Assembly (NCBI RefSeq): GCF_024539815.1
Contig: NZ_JAHHIU010000006.1
Span: 1-64,000, forward strand
DNA from: Streptomyces hayashii
GTDB taxonomy: Bacteria; Actinomycetota; Actinomycetes; Streptomycetales; Streptomycetaceae
Direction of reading: 5' to 3'
DNA: 64,000 nt
The translations under genes and the position numbers were made by a program. Positions 14,781 to 23,535 of this stretch are shown here, piece after piece. The notes under the pieces are model-generated. The model made no database searches, was not told the origin of the DNA, and worked only from the letters and a program-made list of their open reading frames with translations. Each line of letters starts with the position of its first letter. Position 1 is the first letter of the stretch.

Positions 14781-16607
14781 TTGAGTCGACCCCGCATCGT
14801 GATCGTCGGAGCGGGCTTCGCCGGACACCGGGCGGCTCGCACCCTCGCGCGGGCGGCCCGCGGCCGGGCCGGCATCACTGTGCTCCATCCGACCGATCAC
14901 TTCCTGTACCTGCCGCTGCTGCCGCAGGTGGCGGCCGGCGACCTGGACCCACGCCGGGTCGCGGTGTCGCTGTCCGGCACCCTGCGCGGCGTGCGGCTGG
15001 TGCGCGGCGAGGCCGACCGCGTGGACCTCGACGCGCGCATCGTGCGCTACACCGGCCCCGAGGGCGACGCGGGCGTCCTCGGCTACGACCGGCTCGTGCT
15101 GGCCGTGGGCGGCGCCGGCGAACTGCCGCCCGTCCCCGGGGTCGCCGAGCACGCGTACGCGCTCCGCGATCTGCCCGAGGCGCTCTGGCTGCGCGATCAC
15201 CTCATCCGTCAGGTGGAGTCGGCCGCGTCCGGCGGCAACGCGGCCGAGCGCGTGGCGCGTTGTACGTTCGTCGTGGCCGGCGCGGGCCGCACGGGCGTCG
15301 AAGTCGCCGCGCGGGGGCGGCTCTTCACCGACGCGCTGGTGCGGGACCGTCCCGCCGGCAGAGGCATGAGACCGCGCTGGCTGCTGCTCGACGCCGCCGA
15401 GCGCGTCCTTCCCGAACGGGACGAACGCCTCTCCCGCACGGCCGAACGCGTGCTGCGCGAACGCGGCGTCGAGGTGCGCCCGGGGACCTCCGTGATGGAG
15501 GCCACGCGTGAGGGAGTGCTGCTGAGCGACGGCGAGTTCGTCCACAGCCGCACGCTGGTGTGGTGCGTGGGCGCGGGGCCCGATCCGCTCCTGGAGTCGC
15601 TGGGGCTGCCCCTGGAACGGGGTCGCCTGCTCGTGGAGCCGACGCTCCAGGCGCCGGGCCGGCCCGAGGTGTTCGCCTGCGGGGACGCGGCCGCCGTTCC
15701 GGATCTGGACCGTCCCGGGGAGTACACGCCGACGACCGTGCGGCACGCGTGGCGGCAGGGCAAGGCGGCCGGACGCAACGTCGCCGCCTCCCTCGTGGGT
15801 GGAGACGGGATGCGGCCGTACCGGCACAGGGATCCCGGGATCGCCGTCGATCCGGGCGGGGCGGGGGCGATGGCGGGTGCGTCGGGTGCGCGTCTCCCCG
15901 GCCTCGTGGCCGGCGCGGTCGCCCGCGCTCACCGTCTCGCCGCGATGCCGGGCGACCGCGTCCGCGGCGCCGCCGACCGGCTCCTGGACGCGCTGCTGCC
16001 CCGTCGGCCCGTCCGGTCGGGGCTCGTCCGGCCCTGGTCGGCGCGCCTGGACACGGCGTCGCCCGAGCCGGCCCGGACCCCGGACGCCCGCACGCGCGAA
16101 CCGACCGCCTTCGGACCCGGCGCGGCCACCGAGGCCGACGTACACGCCGTCGCGGTCGCGGAGGCGGACCGGGACACCGCGAACGACATGAACGACACGA
16201 ACGGCACGAACACCCACCACGACAGGAATCAGGTGAACGACGTGAACGACGAGAACCAGACGACCGGCGGGTCCGGCGAGCGGCGCCCCTCCCCGGAGGA
16301 CGGCTCCCAGTCGATCACCTCGCCGACCCCCGAGGTGGGACGGCACGGAGGCGCTGAGGGCGACACCCGGACGGGCCGGTCGTCCCCCGAGGACGGCTCC
16401 CAGTCGATCACCTCGCCCACCCCGGAGGTCGGGCAGCACAGTTCCGGGCCGGCGACCGCACGGGACGACGAGGCCGCCGCCGAACCGGCCAAGAACCAGC
16501 CGGGCGGCGAGCCCGCGAAGAACCAGCCCGGTGGCGAGCCCGCGAGGAACCAGCCGCCCGCACGACCCGCCCGGAGCGCCGACGAGCATGCGGAAGGGAC
16601 CCGGTAA
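14781..16607 (+). CDS. NDH-2-like NAD(P)/FAD-dependent oxidoreductase with long repetitive C-terminal tail
   Basis: A 608-residue protein. Residues 1-420 are a type II NADH dehydrogenase-like flavoprotein: IVIVGAGFAG for FAD near residue 7, a second dinucleotide site FVVAGAGRTGVE, and VFACGDAAAVPD for the FAD ribityl chain. Reduction of quinone by NADH at the membrane is the expected role. From about residue 470 the tail is hydrophilic and repetitive: Asn/Asp/Thr-rich, then two copies of SPEDGSQSITSPTPEVG, then three of KNQPGGEPA. Such a tail is not usual in NDH-2. TTG 14781 is used because GGAGG lies 6 bases upstream. Transketolase starts 4 bp after its stop. Confidence 0.82.
   Translation: MSRPRIVIVGAGFAGHRAARTLARAARGRAGITVLHPTDHFLYLPLLPQVAAGDLDPRRVAVSLSGTLRGVRLVRGEADRVDLDARIVRYTGPEGDAGVLGYDRLVLAVGGAGELPPVPGVAEHAYALRDLPEALWLRDHLIRQVESAASGGNAAERVARCTFVVAGAGRTGVEVAARGRLFTDALVRDRPAGRGMRPRWLLLDAAERVLPERDERLSRTAERVLRERGVEVRPGTSVMEATREGVLLSDGEFVHSRTLVWCVGAGPDPLLESLGLPLERGRLLVEPTLQAPGRPEVFACGDAAAVPDLDRPGEYTPTTVRHAWRQGKAAGRNVAASLVGGDGMRPYRHRDPGIAVDPGGAGAMAGASGARLPGLVAGAVARAHRLAAMPGDRVRGAADRLLDALLPRRPVRSGLVRPWSARLDTASPEPARTPDARTREPTAFGPGAATEADVHAVAVAEADRDTANDMNDTNGTNTHHDRNQVNDVNDENQTTGGSGERRPSPEDGSQSITSPTPEVGRHGGAEGDTRTGRSSPEDGSQSITSPTPEVGQHSSGPATARDDEAAAEPAKNQPGGEPAKNQPGGEPARNQPPARPARSADEHAEGTR
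16290..16433 (+). repeat. Duplicated 51-bp segment in the NDH-2 tail
   Basis: Two in-frame 51-bp copies at 16290-16340 and 16383-16433 encode the same 17 residues SPEDGSQSITSPTPEVG; they differ only at synonymous positions apart from flanking bases. Synonymous divergence with identical protein suggests purifying selection on the peptide. Confidence 0.8.
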
Positions 16608-16611
16608 CCCG

Positions 16612-18459
16612 ATGGACACCGCCGAACTCATCGAACTCGGACAGCAGTTGAGGGTGGACAGCGTGCGCGCCTCCGCCGCCGCGGGATCCGGGCACCCGAC
16701 GTCGTCGATGTCGGCCGCGGACCTGATGGCCGTGCTCCTCGCGAACCATCTCCGCTACGACTTCGACCGCCCCGCCCACCCCGGCAACGACCGCTTCGTC
16801 CTGTCCAAGGGCCATGCCTCGCCGCTGCTGTACTCCGCCTACAAGGCAGCCGGGGCCGTCGACGACGAGGAGCTGCTGACCTTCCGCAAGCTCGGCAGCC
16901 GGCTCGAAGGGCATCCCACCCCGCGGCGGCTGCCGTGGGTCGAGACGGCCACCGGCTCGCTGGGCCAGGGACTGCCGGTGGGCGTCGGCATCGCGCTCTC
17001 GGGCAAGCGGCTGGAGCGCACCGGTCACCGGGTGTGGGTGCTGTGCGGGGACAGCGAGCTCGCCGAGGGCTCGGTGTGGGAGGCCGCCGAGCACGCGGGC
17101 CACGAGCACCTCGACAACCTGACGGCGATCGTCGACGTCAACCGGCTCGGCCAGCGCGGCCCGACCCGGCACGGCCACGACCTCGACGCGTACGCCCGCC
17201 GCTTCCAGGCGTTCGGCTGGCACACGGTCGAGATCGACGGGCACGACGTGGACGCCGTCGACCGCGCCTACGGCGAGGCGATCTCCACCAAGGGCCAGCC
17301 CACCGTCGTCCTCGCCCGCAGCCTCAAGGGCCGGGGCGTGGAGTCCGTCCAGGACCGCGAGGGGCTGCACGGCAAGCCGCTCCCGGACGCCGACGAGGCG
17401 ATCGAGGAACTGGGCGGTGTGCGGGACCTGAAGGTCCGCGTACAGCAGCCGGCCGACGCCCGCATGCTGCACTCCGTGCCGACCGGGCGCCTGGACCTGC
17501 CCCGCTGGGACAAGGGCGAGGAGGCGGCCACCCGGGACGCCTACGGCCAGGCGCTGGCCGCGCTCGGCGGCGCCCGCGAGGACGTCGTCGCCCTGGACGG
17601 CGAGGTGAGCGACTCCACTCGGGCCGAGGTCTTCGCCAAGGAGCACCCCGACCGCTTCTTCGAGTGCTATATCGCCGAGCAGCAGCTCGTCGCCGCCGCG
17701 GTGGGCCTCGCGACGCGCGGCTGGGTGCCGTACGCCTCCACGTTCGCGGCCTTCCTGACCCGGGCCCACGACTTCGTCCGCATGGCCGCGGTCAGCGGCT
17801 CCGGGATCAACCTGGTCGGCTCGCACGCCGGGTCGGCGATCGGACAGGACGGCCCCTCGCAGATGGGCCTGGAGGACCTGGCGATGTTCCGCGCCGTGCA
17901 CGGCTCCACCGTGCTGTACCCGTGCGACCCGAACCAGACCGCGCGGCTCGTCGCCGCCATGGCGGGTCTGGACGGCGTCCGCTATCTGCGCACCTCGCGC
18001 GGCGCGGCCCCGGCCCTGTACGGCCCCGACGAGGAGTTCCCGGTCGGCGGCAGCAAGGTGCTGCGCTCCTCCGACCGGGACCGGATGACGATCGTCGCGG
18101 CCGGCGTCACCGTGCACGAGGCGCTGAAGGCCGCCGAGGCGCTCGACGGCGAGGGCATCGCAGTGCGGGTCATCGATCTGTACTCGGTCAAGCCGGTCGA
18201 CCGGGACACCCTGCGGCGGGCCGCGGAGGAGACCGGCTGTCTGCTGAGCGTGGAGGACCATCACGAGCAGGGCGGCCTCGGCGACGCGGTCCTCGACGCC
18301 TTCCTCGACGGTCGGCCGGCGCCCCGACTGGTGCGGCTCGCCGTCCGCACGATGCCGGGGTCGGCCGCTCCCGACGAGCAGCTGCACGCCGCCGGCATCG
18401 ACGCCGAGTCGATCGCCGCGTCCGCCCGGCTGCTGGTGGAGCAGGCGATCACGCCATGA
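16612..18459 (+). CDS. tkt: Transketolase
   Basis: A 615-residue full-length transketolase of the shorter type. The N-terminal diphosphate-binding half has AGSGHPTSSMSAADLM and the ThDP motif CGDSELAEGSVWE. The central half has the activating glutamate in YIAEQQLVAAAVGLA (about residue 353), and the C-terminal domain follows. It moves two-carbon units in the pentose phosphate pathway. ATG 16612 is chosen with GGAAGGGA about 12 bases upstream; an in-frame ATG at 16588 overlapping the previous gene is an alternative. Its stop overlaps the start of the LigD-like gene (ATGA). Confidence 0.93.
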   Translation: MDTAELIELGQQLRVDSVRASAAAGSGHPTSSMSAADLMAVLLANHLRYDFDRPAHPGNDRFVLSKGHASPLLYSAYKAAGAVDDEELLTFRKLGSRLEGHPTPRRLPWVETATGSLGQGLPVGVGIALSGKRLERTGHRVWVLCGDSELAEGSVWEAAEHAGHEHLDNLTAIVDVNRLGQRGPTRHGHDLDAYARRFQAFGWHTVEIDGHDVDAVDRAYGEAISTKGQPTVVLARSLKGRGVESVQDREGLHGKPLPDADEAIEELGGVRDLKVRVQQPADARMLHSVPTGRLDLPRWDKGEEAATRDAYGQALAALGGAREDVVALDGEVSDSTRAEVFAKEHPDRFFECYIAEQQLVAAAVGLATRGWVPYASTFAAFLTRAHDFVRMAAVSGSGINLVGSHAGSAIGQDGPSQMGLEDLAMFRAVHGSTVLYPCDPNQTARLVAAMAGLDGVRYLRTSRGAAPALYGPDEEFPVGGSKVLRSSDRDRMTIVAAGVTVHEALKAAEALDGEGIAVRVIDLYSVKPVDRDTLRRAAEETGCLLSVEDHHEQGGLGDAVLDAFLDGRPAPRLVRLAVRTMPGSAAPDEQLHAAGIDAESIAASARLLVEQAITP

Positions 18460-19397
18460 ACGCGCAGGCGGGCGGCGCCGTACGGACGGTGCGTGCGGGC
18501 CGCCGCGCCGTCGAGGTCCACCGGCCGGACAAGGTGCTCTTTCCGGCCGGGGAGGCGGCGAGGGAGTACACGAAGGCCGACCTCGTCGCCTACTACCGGT
18601 CCGTCGCCGCGTTCATGCTGCCGCACCTGCGGGGCCGCCCGCTGATGCTGGAACGGCATCCGGACGGGATCGAGGGCCCCCGGTTCATGCAGAAGAACAC
18701 CCCCGAGCACTATCCGCAGTGGGTCAGGCGGGTCGAGGTGGCCAAGGAGGACGGCACGGTCCGCCACACCGTCTGCGACGACACCGCCACCCTCGTCCAC
18801 CTGGCCGACCAGGCCTGCCTCACCCTGCACCGCTGGCTGTCCCGTGCCGACCGGATCGACCGTCCGGACCTGCTGGTCTTCGATCTCGACCCGGCCGACG
18901 ACGCCCGTTTCGGCGCCGTCCGCGAGGCCGCCCGGTGGCTGGGCGAGCTGCTCCACGAGCTGCGGCTGCCCTCGGGGCTGATGACGACCGGCTCGCGCGG
19001 GCTGCACGTCGTCGTGCCGATCGACGGCGGCCACGTTTTCGACGAGGTGCGCGGCTTCGCCCGGGACGTCGCCGAGCTGCTCGCCGCGGAGCACCCGGAC
19101 CGGCTCACCACGGCCGCCCGCAAGAAGGACCGCGGCGACCGGCTCTACCTGGACGTGCAGCGCAACGCCTACGCACAGACCGCCGTCGCCCCCTACGCCG
19201 TGCGCGCGCTGCCCGGGGCCCCCGTCGCCACCCCCATCACCTGGGATCAGCTCGACGATCCCGGGCTCGGCCCGCGCCGCTGGACGGTCGCCGACGTCGT
19301 GGAGCAGGCCCGCTCCCGCCCCTGGTCCGCGCTGACCGGCCGCGGACGCTCCCTGGACCCGGCCCGACGGCGGCTCGACGCACTGAACGGCTCGTGA
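18456..19397 (+). CDS. LigD-type primase-polymerase (non-homologous end-joining polymerase domain)
   Basis: A 313-residue stand-alone polymerase domain of the LigD type. The N-terminal RAVEVHRPDKVLFP and YTKADLVAYY are typical, the catalytic metal site is LVFDLDP (about residue 150), nucleotide binding is GSRGLHVVVP, and YLDVQRNAYAQTAVAPYAVR closes the fold. Such enzymes add ribonucleotides or deoxynucleotides at double-strand breaks with Ku and a ligase. No ligase or Ku gene is in the window. It is translationally coupled to transketolase and lies only 45 bp before gvpO. Confidence 0.88.
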   Translation: MNAQAGGAVRTVRAGRRAVEVHRPDKVLFPAGEAAREYTKADLVAYYRSVAAFMLPHLRGRPLMLERHPDGIEGPRFMQKNTPEHYPQWVRRVEVAKEDGTVRHTVCDDTATLVHLADQACLTLHRWLSRADRIDRPDLLVFDLDPADDARFGAVREAARWLGELLHELRLPSGLMTTGSRGLHVVVPIDGGHVFDEVRGFARDVAELLAAEHPDRLTTAARKKDRGDRLYLDVQRNAYAQTAVAPYAVRALPGAPVATPITWDQLDDPGLGPRRWTVADVVEQARSRPWSALTGRGRSLDPARRRLDALNGS

Positions 19398-19412
19398 AGG
19401 TTTGGCCATGAG

Positions 19413-19432
19413 CCTTCCGGCCACACGGAAGG
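19413..19432 (+). promoter_or_regulatory. Short hairpin overlapping the gvpO ribosome-binding site
   Basis: CCTTCCG (19413-19419) pairs with CGGAAGG (19426-19432) over a 6-nt loop. The 3' arm includes most of the GGAAGGAG Shine-Dalgarno of gvpO. Seven G/C-rich pairs are modest but well placed to limit translation initiation. Confidence 0.4.
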
Positions 19433-19442
19433 AGAGGTGGCC

Positions 19443-20126
19443 ATGGCGAACACAAAAAGCACATCGCACTCCACAGAGAACACATCGGGTGCGCGGACTT
19501 CACGAAACACCCGGAAGACAGGGCCCGAGAGCGAGGAGCCCCGACGTCGTCGGCCCGCGCACCGCAGGGACGAGCGACACGCCGCCGAGGCGGACGCCGA
19601 AGAGCTGGAAGCCGAGGAGGCGGACGGCGCCGAGGCGGAAGCCGACGAAGCGGAAGCCGAAGAGCTCGACGGCGAGGAACAGGACGCCGAAGAGGCGGAC
19701 GGTGACGAGACGGACACCGACGAGCCCGCCGACGACGCCGACGAGGACGAGCCCGTCGACGAGGACGACGGGGACGAGCCCGACGCCGACGCCGACGAGG
19801 ACGACGAGGACGACGACGAGATGAAGGGCGAGGACCACATCGTGACGGACGACCGGCCGCGCCCCATGGAGGTGCTGCGCGAGGCGCGTGCCCAGCTGGC
19901 GGAGCTCACCGGCATGACCGCCGAGAGCGTGTCCTCCTTCGCGCAGACGGAGGACGGCTGGTCCCTGGAGGTCGAGGTGCTCGAACTGGAACGCGTCCCC
20001 GACACCATGAGCCTCATGGCGACCTACCAGGTCGAACTCGACCCGGAGGGGCAGCTCACCGGATACCGGCGCGTTCGCCGTTATGAGCGCGGGCGGGCCG
20101 ATGCCCACCGGGCCGGCGGTCGTTAG
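19443..20126 (+). CDS. gvpO: Gas vesicle protein GvpO with long acidic N-terminal region
   Basis: A 227-residue protein. The conserved GvpO domain is the C-terminal 90 residues, with MEVLREARAQLAELTGM, WSLEVEVLELERVPD and YQVELDPEGQL. It is preceded by a basic segment (about 20-50) and about 90 residues made mostly of Glu, Asp and Ala. GvpO is an accessory protein needed for gas-vesicle formation in other organisms; the acidic region is an unusual addition and probably disordered. ATG 19443 follows GGAAGGAGAGG; GTG 19437 is less well spaced. It heads the ten-gene gas-vesicle run. Confidence 0.88.
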   Translation: MANTKSTSHSTENTSGARTSRNTRKTGPESEEPRRRRPAHRRDERHAAEADAEELEAEEADGAEAEADEAEAEELDGEEQDAEEADGDETDTDEPADDADEDEPVDEDDGDEPDADADEDDEDDDEMKGEDHIVTDDRPRPMEVLREARAQLAELTGMTAESVSSFAQTEDGWSLEVEVLELERVPDTMSLMATYQVELDPEGQLTGYRRVRRYERGRADAHRAGGR

Positions 20127-20183
20127 GCCGCCGCCGAAGACCATTTCCGATCATCAATCACGAAGCAAGGAGGTGCGGTCGGC

Positions 20184-20615
20184 ATGACCGTAGTCCCGGC
20201 ACAGCAGTCCGGTGGCGGAGGCGGTTCCAGCGGTCTTTACGACGTTCTGGAGCTCGTCCTCGACAGGGGGCTGGTGATCGACGCGTTCGTGCGGGTCTCC
20301 CTGGTCGGTATCGAGATCCTCAAGATCGACGTGCGTGTCGTCGTGGCCAGCGTCGACACCTATCTGCGCTTCGCCGAGGCGTGCAACCGACTGGACCTGG
20401 AGTCCGGCCCCAACAAGAGCCCGGGCCTGCCCGAGATCGTCGGCGAGGTCACCGAGTCCGGCGCGCGGGGCAAGTCCAAGGGCGCCCTCTCCGGCGCCGC
20501 CGAGACCATATCCGACGCGTTCAAGCAGTCGCGTGACGACGCTTCCGCAGAGCGCGAGTCCAGGCCGCGCGCCCGCAAGAGCACGGCTTCGCGCCGGAAG
20601 GAGGAGCAGGAGTGA
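20184..20615 (+). CDS. gvpA: Gas vesicle major structural protein GvpA
   Basis: A 143-residue GvpA-family protein. The core at about residues 17-75 has [20 protein letters not shown], split by a turn, then [24 protein letters not shown], matching the rib-forming protein of gas vesicles. A charged 65-residue tail follows; it is longer than in cyanobacterial or haloarchaeal GvpA (about 70 residues) but common in Streptomyces. AAGGAGG lies about 12 bases before ATG 20184. Its last codons overlap the gvpF start (GTGA). Confidence 0.93.
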   Translation: MTVVPAQQSGGGGGSSGLYDVLELVLDRGLVIDAFVRVSLVGIEILKIDVRVVVASVDTYLRFAEACNRLDLESGPNKSPGLPEIVGEVTESGARGKSKGALSGAAETISDAFKQSRDDASAERESRPRARKSTASRRKEEQE

Positions 20616-21367
20616 GCACCTACGTGTACGGCATCACCGCGGGCTCGCACCCTGCCCTTCCCGAGGGGCTGGGCGGCGTCGGAGACCCCTCCATGCCCGT
20701 GCGGGTGCTCAAGGAGGGCGACCTGGCGGCCGTCGTGAGCGACGCGCCGGAAGGGCTGCGCCCCAAGCGCCGTGAGCTGCTCGCGCACCAGAACGTGCTC
20801 GCCGAGGCGGGCGCCGGCGGCTGTGTGCTGCCCATGCGGTTCGGCAGCGTCGCACCCGAGGACAGCGCCGTGACCGGTGTGCTGGCGGAGCGAGCCGAGC
20901 ACTACAAGGAGCGGCTGAGGGCTCTCGACGGCAAGGTCGAGTACAACGTCAAGGCGACGCACATCGAAGAGGCCGTGCTGCACCACGTCATGGCCGGCAG
21001 CCCTGAGCTGCGTGCCCTCGCCGAGGCCAACCGGAAGGCGGGCGGCGGCAGTTACGAGCAGAAGCTCCAGCTCGGCGAGATGGTCGCCGCCGCCGTCAAG
21101 GCCCAGGAGGCCGAGGACGCGAGCGTCGTCCAGCAGACGCTGGAGCCGCTCGCGGCGGCTGTCGGCCTGGGTCCGGAGTCCACGGGCTGGCTGGCCAACG
21201 TCTCGTTCCTGGTCGACCGGGATTCAGCCGCCCGCTTCGCGGAGGCGGTGGATGAGCTGCGGCAGGCCCATCCGCACCTCGACGTGCGCCTCAACGGGCC
21301 GCTTCCGCCCTACAGCTTCGTCGAGCCCGGACCGTCCGAGCCCGCGGAGACGATCACCGGGGAGTAG
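20612..21367 (+). CDS. gvpF: Gas vesicle protein GvpF
   Basis: A 251-residue GvpF/GvpL-family protein. It starts [12 protein letters not shown], has [20 protein letters not shown] and [14 protein letters not shown], and ends with [13 protein letters not shown], which is the family C-terminal signature. GvpF binds GvpA and helps nucleate vesicle assembly. GTG 20612 overlaps the gvpA stop. A paralogue, gvpL, lies further on at 23900. The gene is tightly packed in the operon. Confidence 0.92.
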   Translation: MSTYVYGITAGSHPALPEGLGGVGDPSMPVRVLKEGDLAAVVSDAPEGLRPKRRELLAHQNVLAEAGAGGCVLPMRFGSVAPEDSAVTGVLAERAEHYKERLRALDGKVEYNVKATHIEEAVLHHVMAGSPELRALAEANRKAGGGSYEQKLQLGEMVAAAVKAQEAEDASVVQQTLEPLAAAVGLGPESTGWLANVSFLVDRDSAARFAEAVDELRQAHPHLDVRLNGPLPPYSFVEPGPSEPAETITGE

Positions 21368-21374
21368 GTGCGTC

Positions 21375-21638
21375 GTGGGACTGCTCGGAGAGGTGTTCCT
21401 GCTGCCTCTGGCTCCGGTCCGAGGCAGTGGATGGGTGATCCGGCAGGTGCTCCGTGAGGCCGAACGGATCTATTACGACCCCTCCACGATCCGGGCCGAA
21501 CTCTCCCGCCTCGAACAGCAGTTGGAGGCGGGAGAGATCACGGAAGAGGAGTTCGACCGTCAGGAGGACGAACTCCTGGACCGGCTGGAGGCCGGCGCAG
21601 GCGGCACCACGCAAACGGACGACGGGACGGCAACATGA
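21375..21638 (+). CDS. gvpG: Gas vesicle protein GvpG
   Basis: An 87-residue GvpG protein. It opens GLLGEVFLLPLAPVRGSGWV and contains REAERIYYDPSTIRAELSRLEQ, followed by a glutamate-rich coiled coil (EAGEITEEEFDRQEDELLDRL). Family members are small assembly factors. GTG 21375 is used because the family starts exactly there and GGGGAG lies about 10 bases before. Its stop overlaps the gvpY start by four bases. Confidence 0.9.
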   Translation: MGLLGEVFLLPLAPVRGSGWVIRQVLREAERIYYDPSTIRAELSRLEQQLEAGEITEEEFDRQEDELLDRLEAGAGGTTQTDDGTAT

Positions 21639-22378
21639 ACCGAATGGGACTGGGCCTGGCGATCGGGGCCGGATATCTCCTCGGCCGTACCAGGAAACTG
21701 AAGATGGCGGTGGCCGTCGGATCGCTGGTGGCCGGCAAGCGGCTCAATCTGACGCCGAAGGGCATCGCCGATCTGGTCTCCCAGCAGCTGAGGGACAACC
21801 CGCAGTTCAAGGAGATCGGGGACCAGCTGCGCCAGGACCTGCGCGGGGTCGGCAAGGCCGCCTCCGGCGCCATGGTCGAGCGGCAGATCGACGCGCTCGC
21901 GGACCGGCTGCACGGGCGTACCGCCGAGGTGCGCGACCAGCTCGCCGGCGCCGTGCCCGGCAAGGGCGGCGAGCGCGAGCAGGACGACGAGCCGGAGGCG
22001 GACGAGGAGTACGAGGAGCCGGAGGACGCCCAGGACGACGAGGACGAGGACGAGGAGCCGCGGGACGCCTCGGACGAGGACGCGGACGAGGACGACGCCT
22101 CCGAGGAGAACGCGCGGGACGACGACGAGGACGGCGACGAGGACGACGACGAGGAGGACGAGCGACCGCCGAGGAAGACGGCGGCGAAGAAGACGGCCAA
22201 GAAGGCGCCCGCCAAGAAGGCCCCCGCGCGGAAGGCGCCCGCCAAGAAGGCCCCGGCCCGCAGGACGGCCGCGAAGAAGACCGCGTCGGCCGGTAAGACG
22301 GCCGCGAAGACGGCGTCCAGGCCCGCCTCCGGTGGCGGCTCCGGCGCCCGGCGCTCGAAGGGAGGCGGTGACCGATGA
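21635..22378 (+). CDS. gvpY: Gas vesicle protein GvpY with acidic segment and histone-H1-like Lys/Ala tail
   Basis: A 247-residue protein in the gvpY position of Streptomyces clusters. Residues 1-105 are the conserved part, with an N-terminal hydrophobic segment (GLGLAIGAGYLLGR) and LNLTPKGIADLVSQQL. Residues about 115-185 are almost wholly Asp/Glu. Residues about 188-235 are KKTAKKAPAKKAP-type repeats like the tails of histone H1. The opposite charges could interact within or between molecules. The role in vesicle formation is unknown. Confidence 0.8.
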   Translation: MNRMGLGLAIGAGYLLGRTRKLKMAVAVGSLVAGKRLNLTPKGIADLVSQQLRDNPQFKEIGDQLRQDLRGVGKAASGAMVERQIDALADRLHGRTAEVRDQLAGAVPGKGGEREQDDEPEADEEYEEPEDAQDDEDEDEEPRDASDEDADEDDASEENARDDDEDGDEDDDEEDERPPRKTAAKKTAKKAPAKKAPARKAPAKKAPARRTAAKKTASAGKTAAKTASRPASGGGSGARRSKGGGDR

Positions 22379-23535
22379 CCGACACCCTCGGATCCGCGAA
22401 GTCCGCCACAGCAAAGGCGGACGGGGGCAATCCCCTCTCCGGCCTGGCCCAGAGCGAGGCCGCCGACCGGCTCAAGGGCGAGGTGCAGGACTATCTCGCC
22501 GCCCAGGCCACGCGTCTGCTCACCGGCATGGGGCACAAGCTGGGCGAGACCACGAACAAACTCAACGACATCGCCGAGGGCAACAGCCCGGGGTTCGCCA
22601 AACTCGCCCTGGACGGCGGCAAGAAGATCGCCGAGGGCAAGGGGCCGGTCCGCTCCGCGCTGGAGCTCGGCGCCTCGCGTGCGAAGGACAAGGTGACCGG
22701 CGCCCTGAAGAACCTCGGCGGCGGCAAGGGCGGCAAGGGCAAGAAGAGCGCCGGCAAGAAGCCGACCGTGATCATGGAGACGATCGACGTCGGCGTGCCG
22801 CTGCGCACCGCCTACGACCAGTGGACGCAGTACCAGGACTTCAGCACCTTCGCCAAGGGAGTCAAGAGCGCGAACCGCGCCGACGACACCACCAGCGACT
22901 GGCAGGCGAAGGTCTTCTGGTCCAACCGCAGCTGGAAGGCGAAGACCACCGAACAGGTGCCGGACGACCGGATCGCCTGGACGTCGGAGGGCGCCAAGGG
23001 CACCACGAAGGGCGTCGTCTCCTTCCACGAGCTCGCCGAGAGCCTCACCCGCATCCTGCTGGTCATCGAGTACTACCCGACGGGTCTGTTCGAGAAGACC
23101 GGCAACATCTGGCGCGCTCAGGGCCGCCGCGCCCGCCTCGACCTGAAGAACTTCGCCCGCTTCATCACCATCAAGGGTGAGGCGCAGGACAGCTGGCGCG
23201 GAGAGATCCGCGACGGCGAGGTCGTCCGCTCCCACGACGACGCGGTCGCCGAGGAGGAGGAGAACGCCGAGAACGAGGAGAACGGCGAGGCCGAGGAGGA
23301 CGCCGAGGCGCGGGATGCCGGGGACGCCGGCCAGGAGGACGATGAGGAGTACGAGGCCGAGGACGAGGGCCCGGACGCCGAGGACGGGGAGGAAGAGGAG
23401 CCCGAGGGCGAGTACGAGGAAGAGGAGGAGGGTGAGCCCGAGGACGCCGAGGGCGAGTACGAGGAGACCGACGACGAGTACGAGGAGGAGCCCGAGCCCG
23501 AGTACGAGGACGCGAAGGGCGGGAGCCGGCGATGA
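22375..23535 (+). CDS. gvpZ: Gas vesicle protein GvpZ: SRPBCC-domain protein with acidic C-terminal tail
   Basis: A 386-residue protein in the gvpZ position. An N-terminal region (1-130) includes a GGGKGGKGKKSAGKK basic stretch. A START/SRPBCC (polyketide-cyclase-like) domain follows at about 135-265, with PTVIMETIDVGVPLRTAYDQW and a later RIAWTSEGAKGTTKGVVSFHEL. The last 115 residues are mostly Glu and Asp. SRPBCC domains bind hydrophobic ligands; the partner here is unknown. It overlaps gvpY and gvpJ by four bases each. Confidence 0.8.
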   Translation: MTDTLGSAKSATAKADGGNPLSGLAQSEAADRLKGEVQDYLAAQATRLLTGMGHKLGETTNKLNDIAEGNSPGFAKLALDGGKKIAEGKGPVRSALELGASRAKDKVTGALKNLGGGKGGKGKKSAGKKPTVIMETIDVGVPLRTAYDQWTQYQDFSTFAKGVKSANRADDTTSDWQAKVFWSNRSWKAKTTEQVPDDRIAWTSEGAKGTTKGVVSFHELAESLTRILLVIEYYPTGLFEKTGNIWRAQGRRARLDLKNFARFITIKGEAQDSWRGEIRDGEVVRSHDDAVAEEEENAENEENGEAEEDAEARDAGDAGQEDDEEYEAEDEGPDAEDGEEEEPEGEYEEEEEGEPEDAEGEYEETDDEYEEEPEPEYEDAKGGSRR

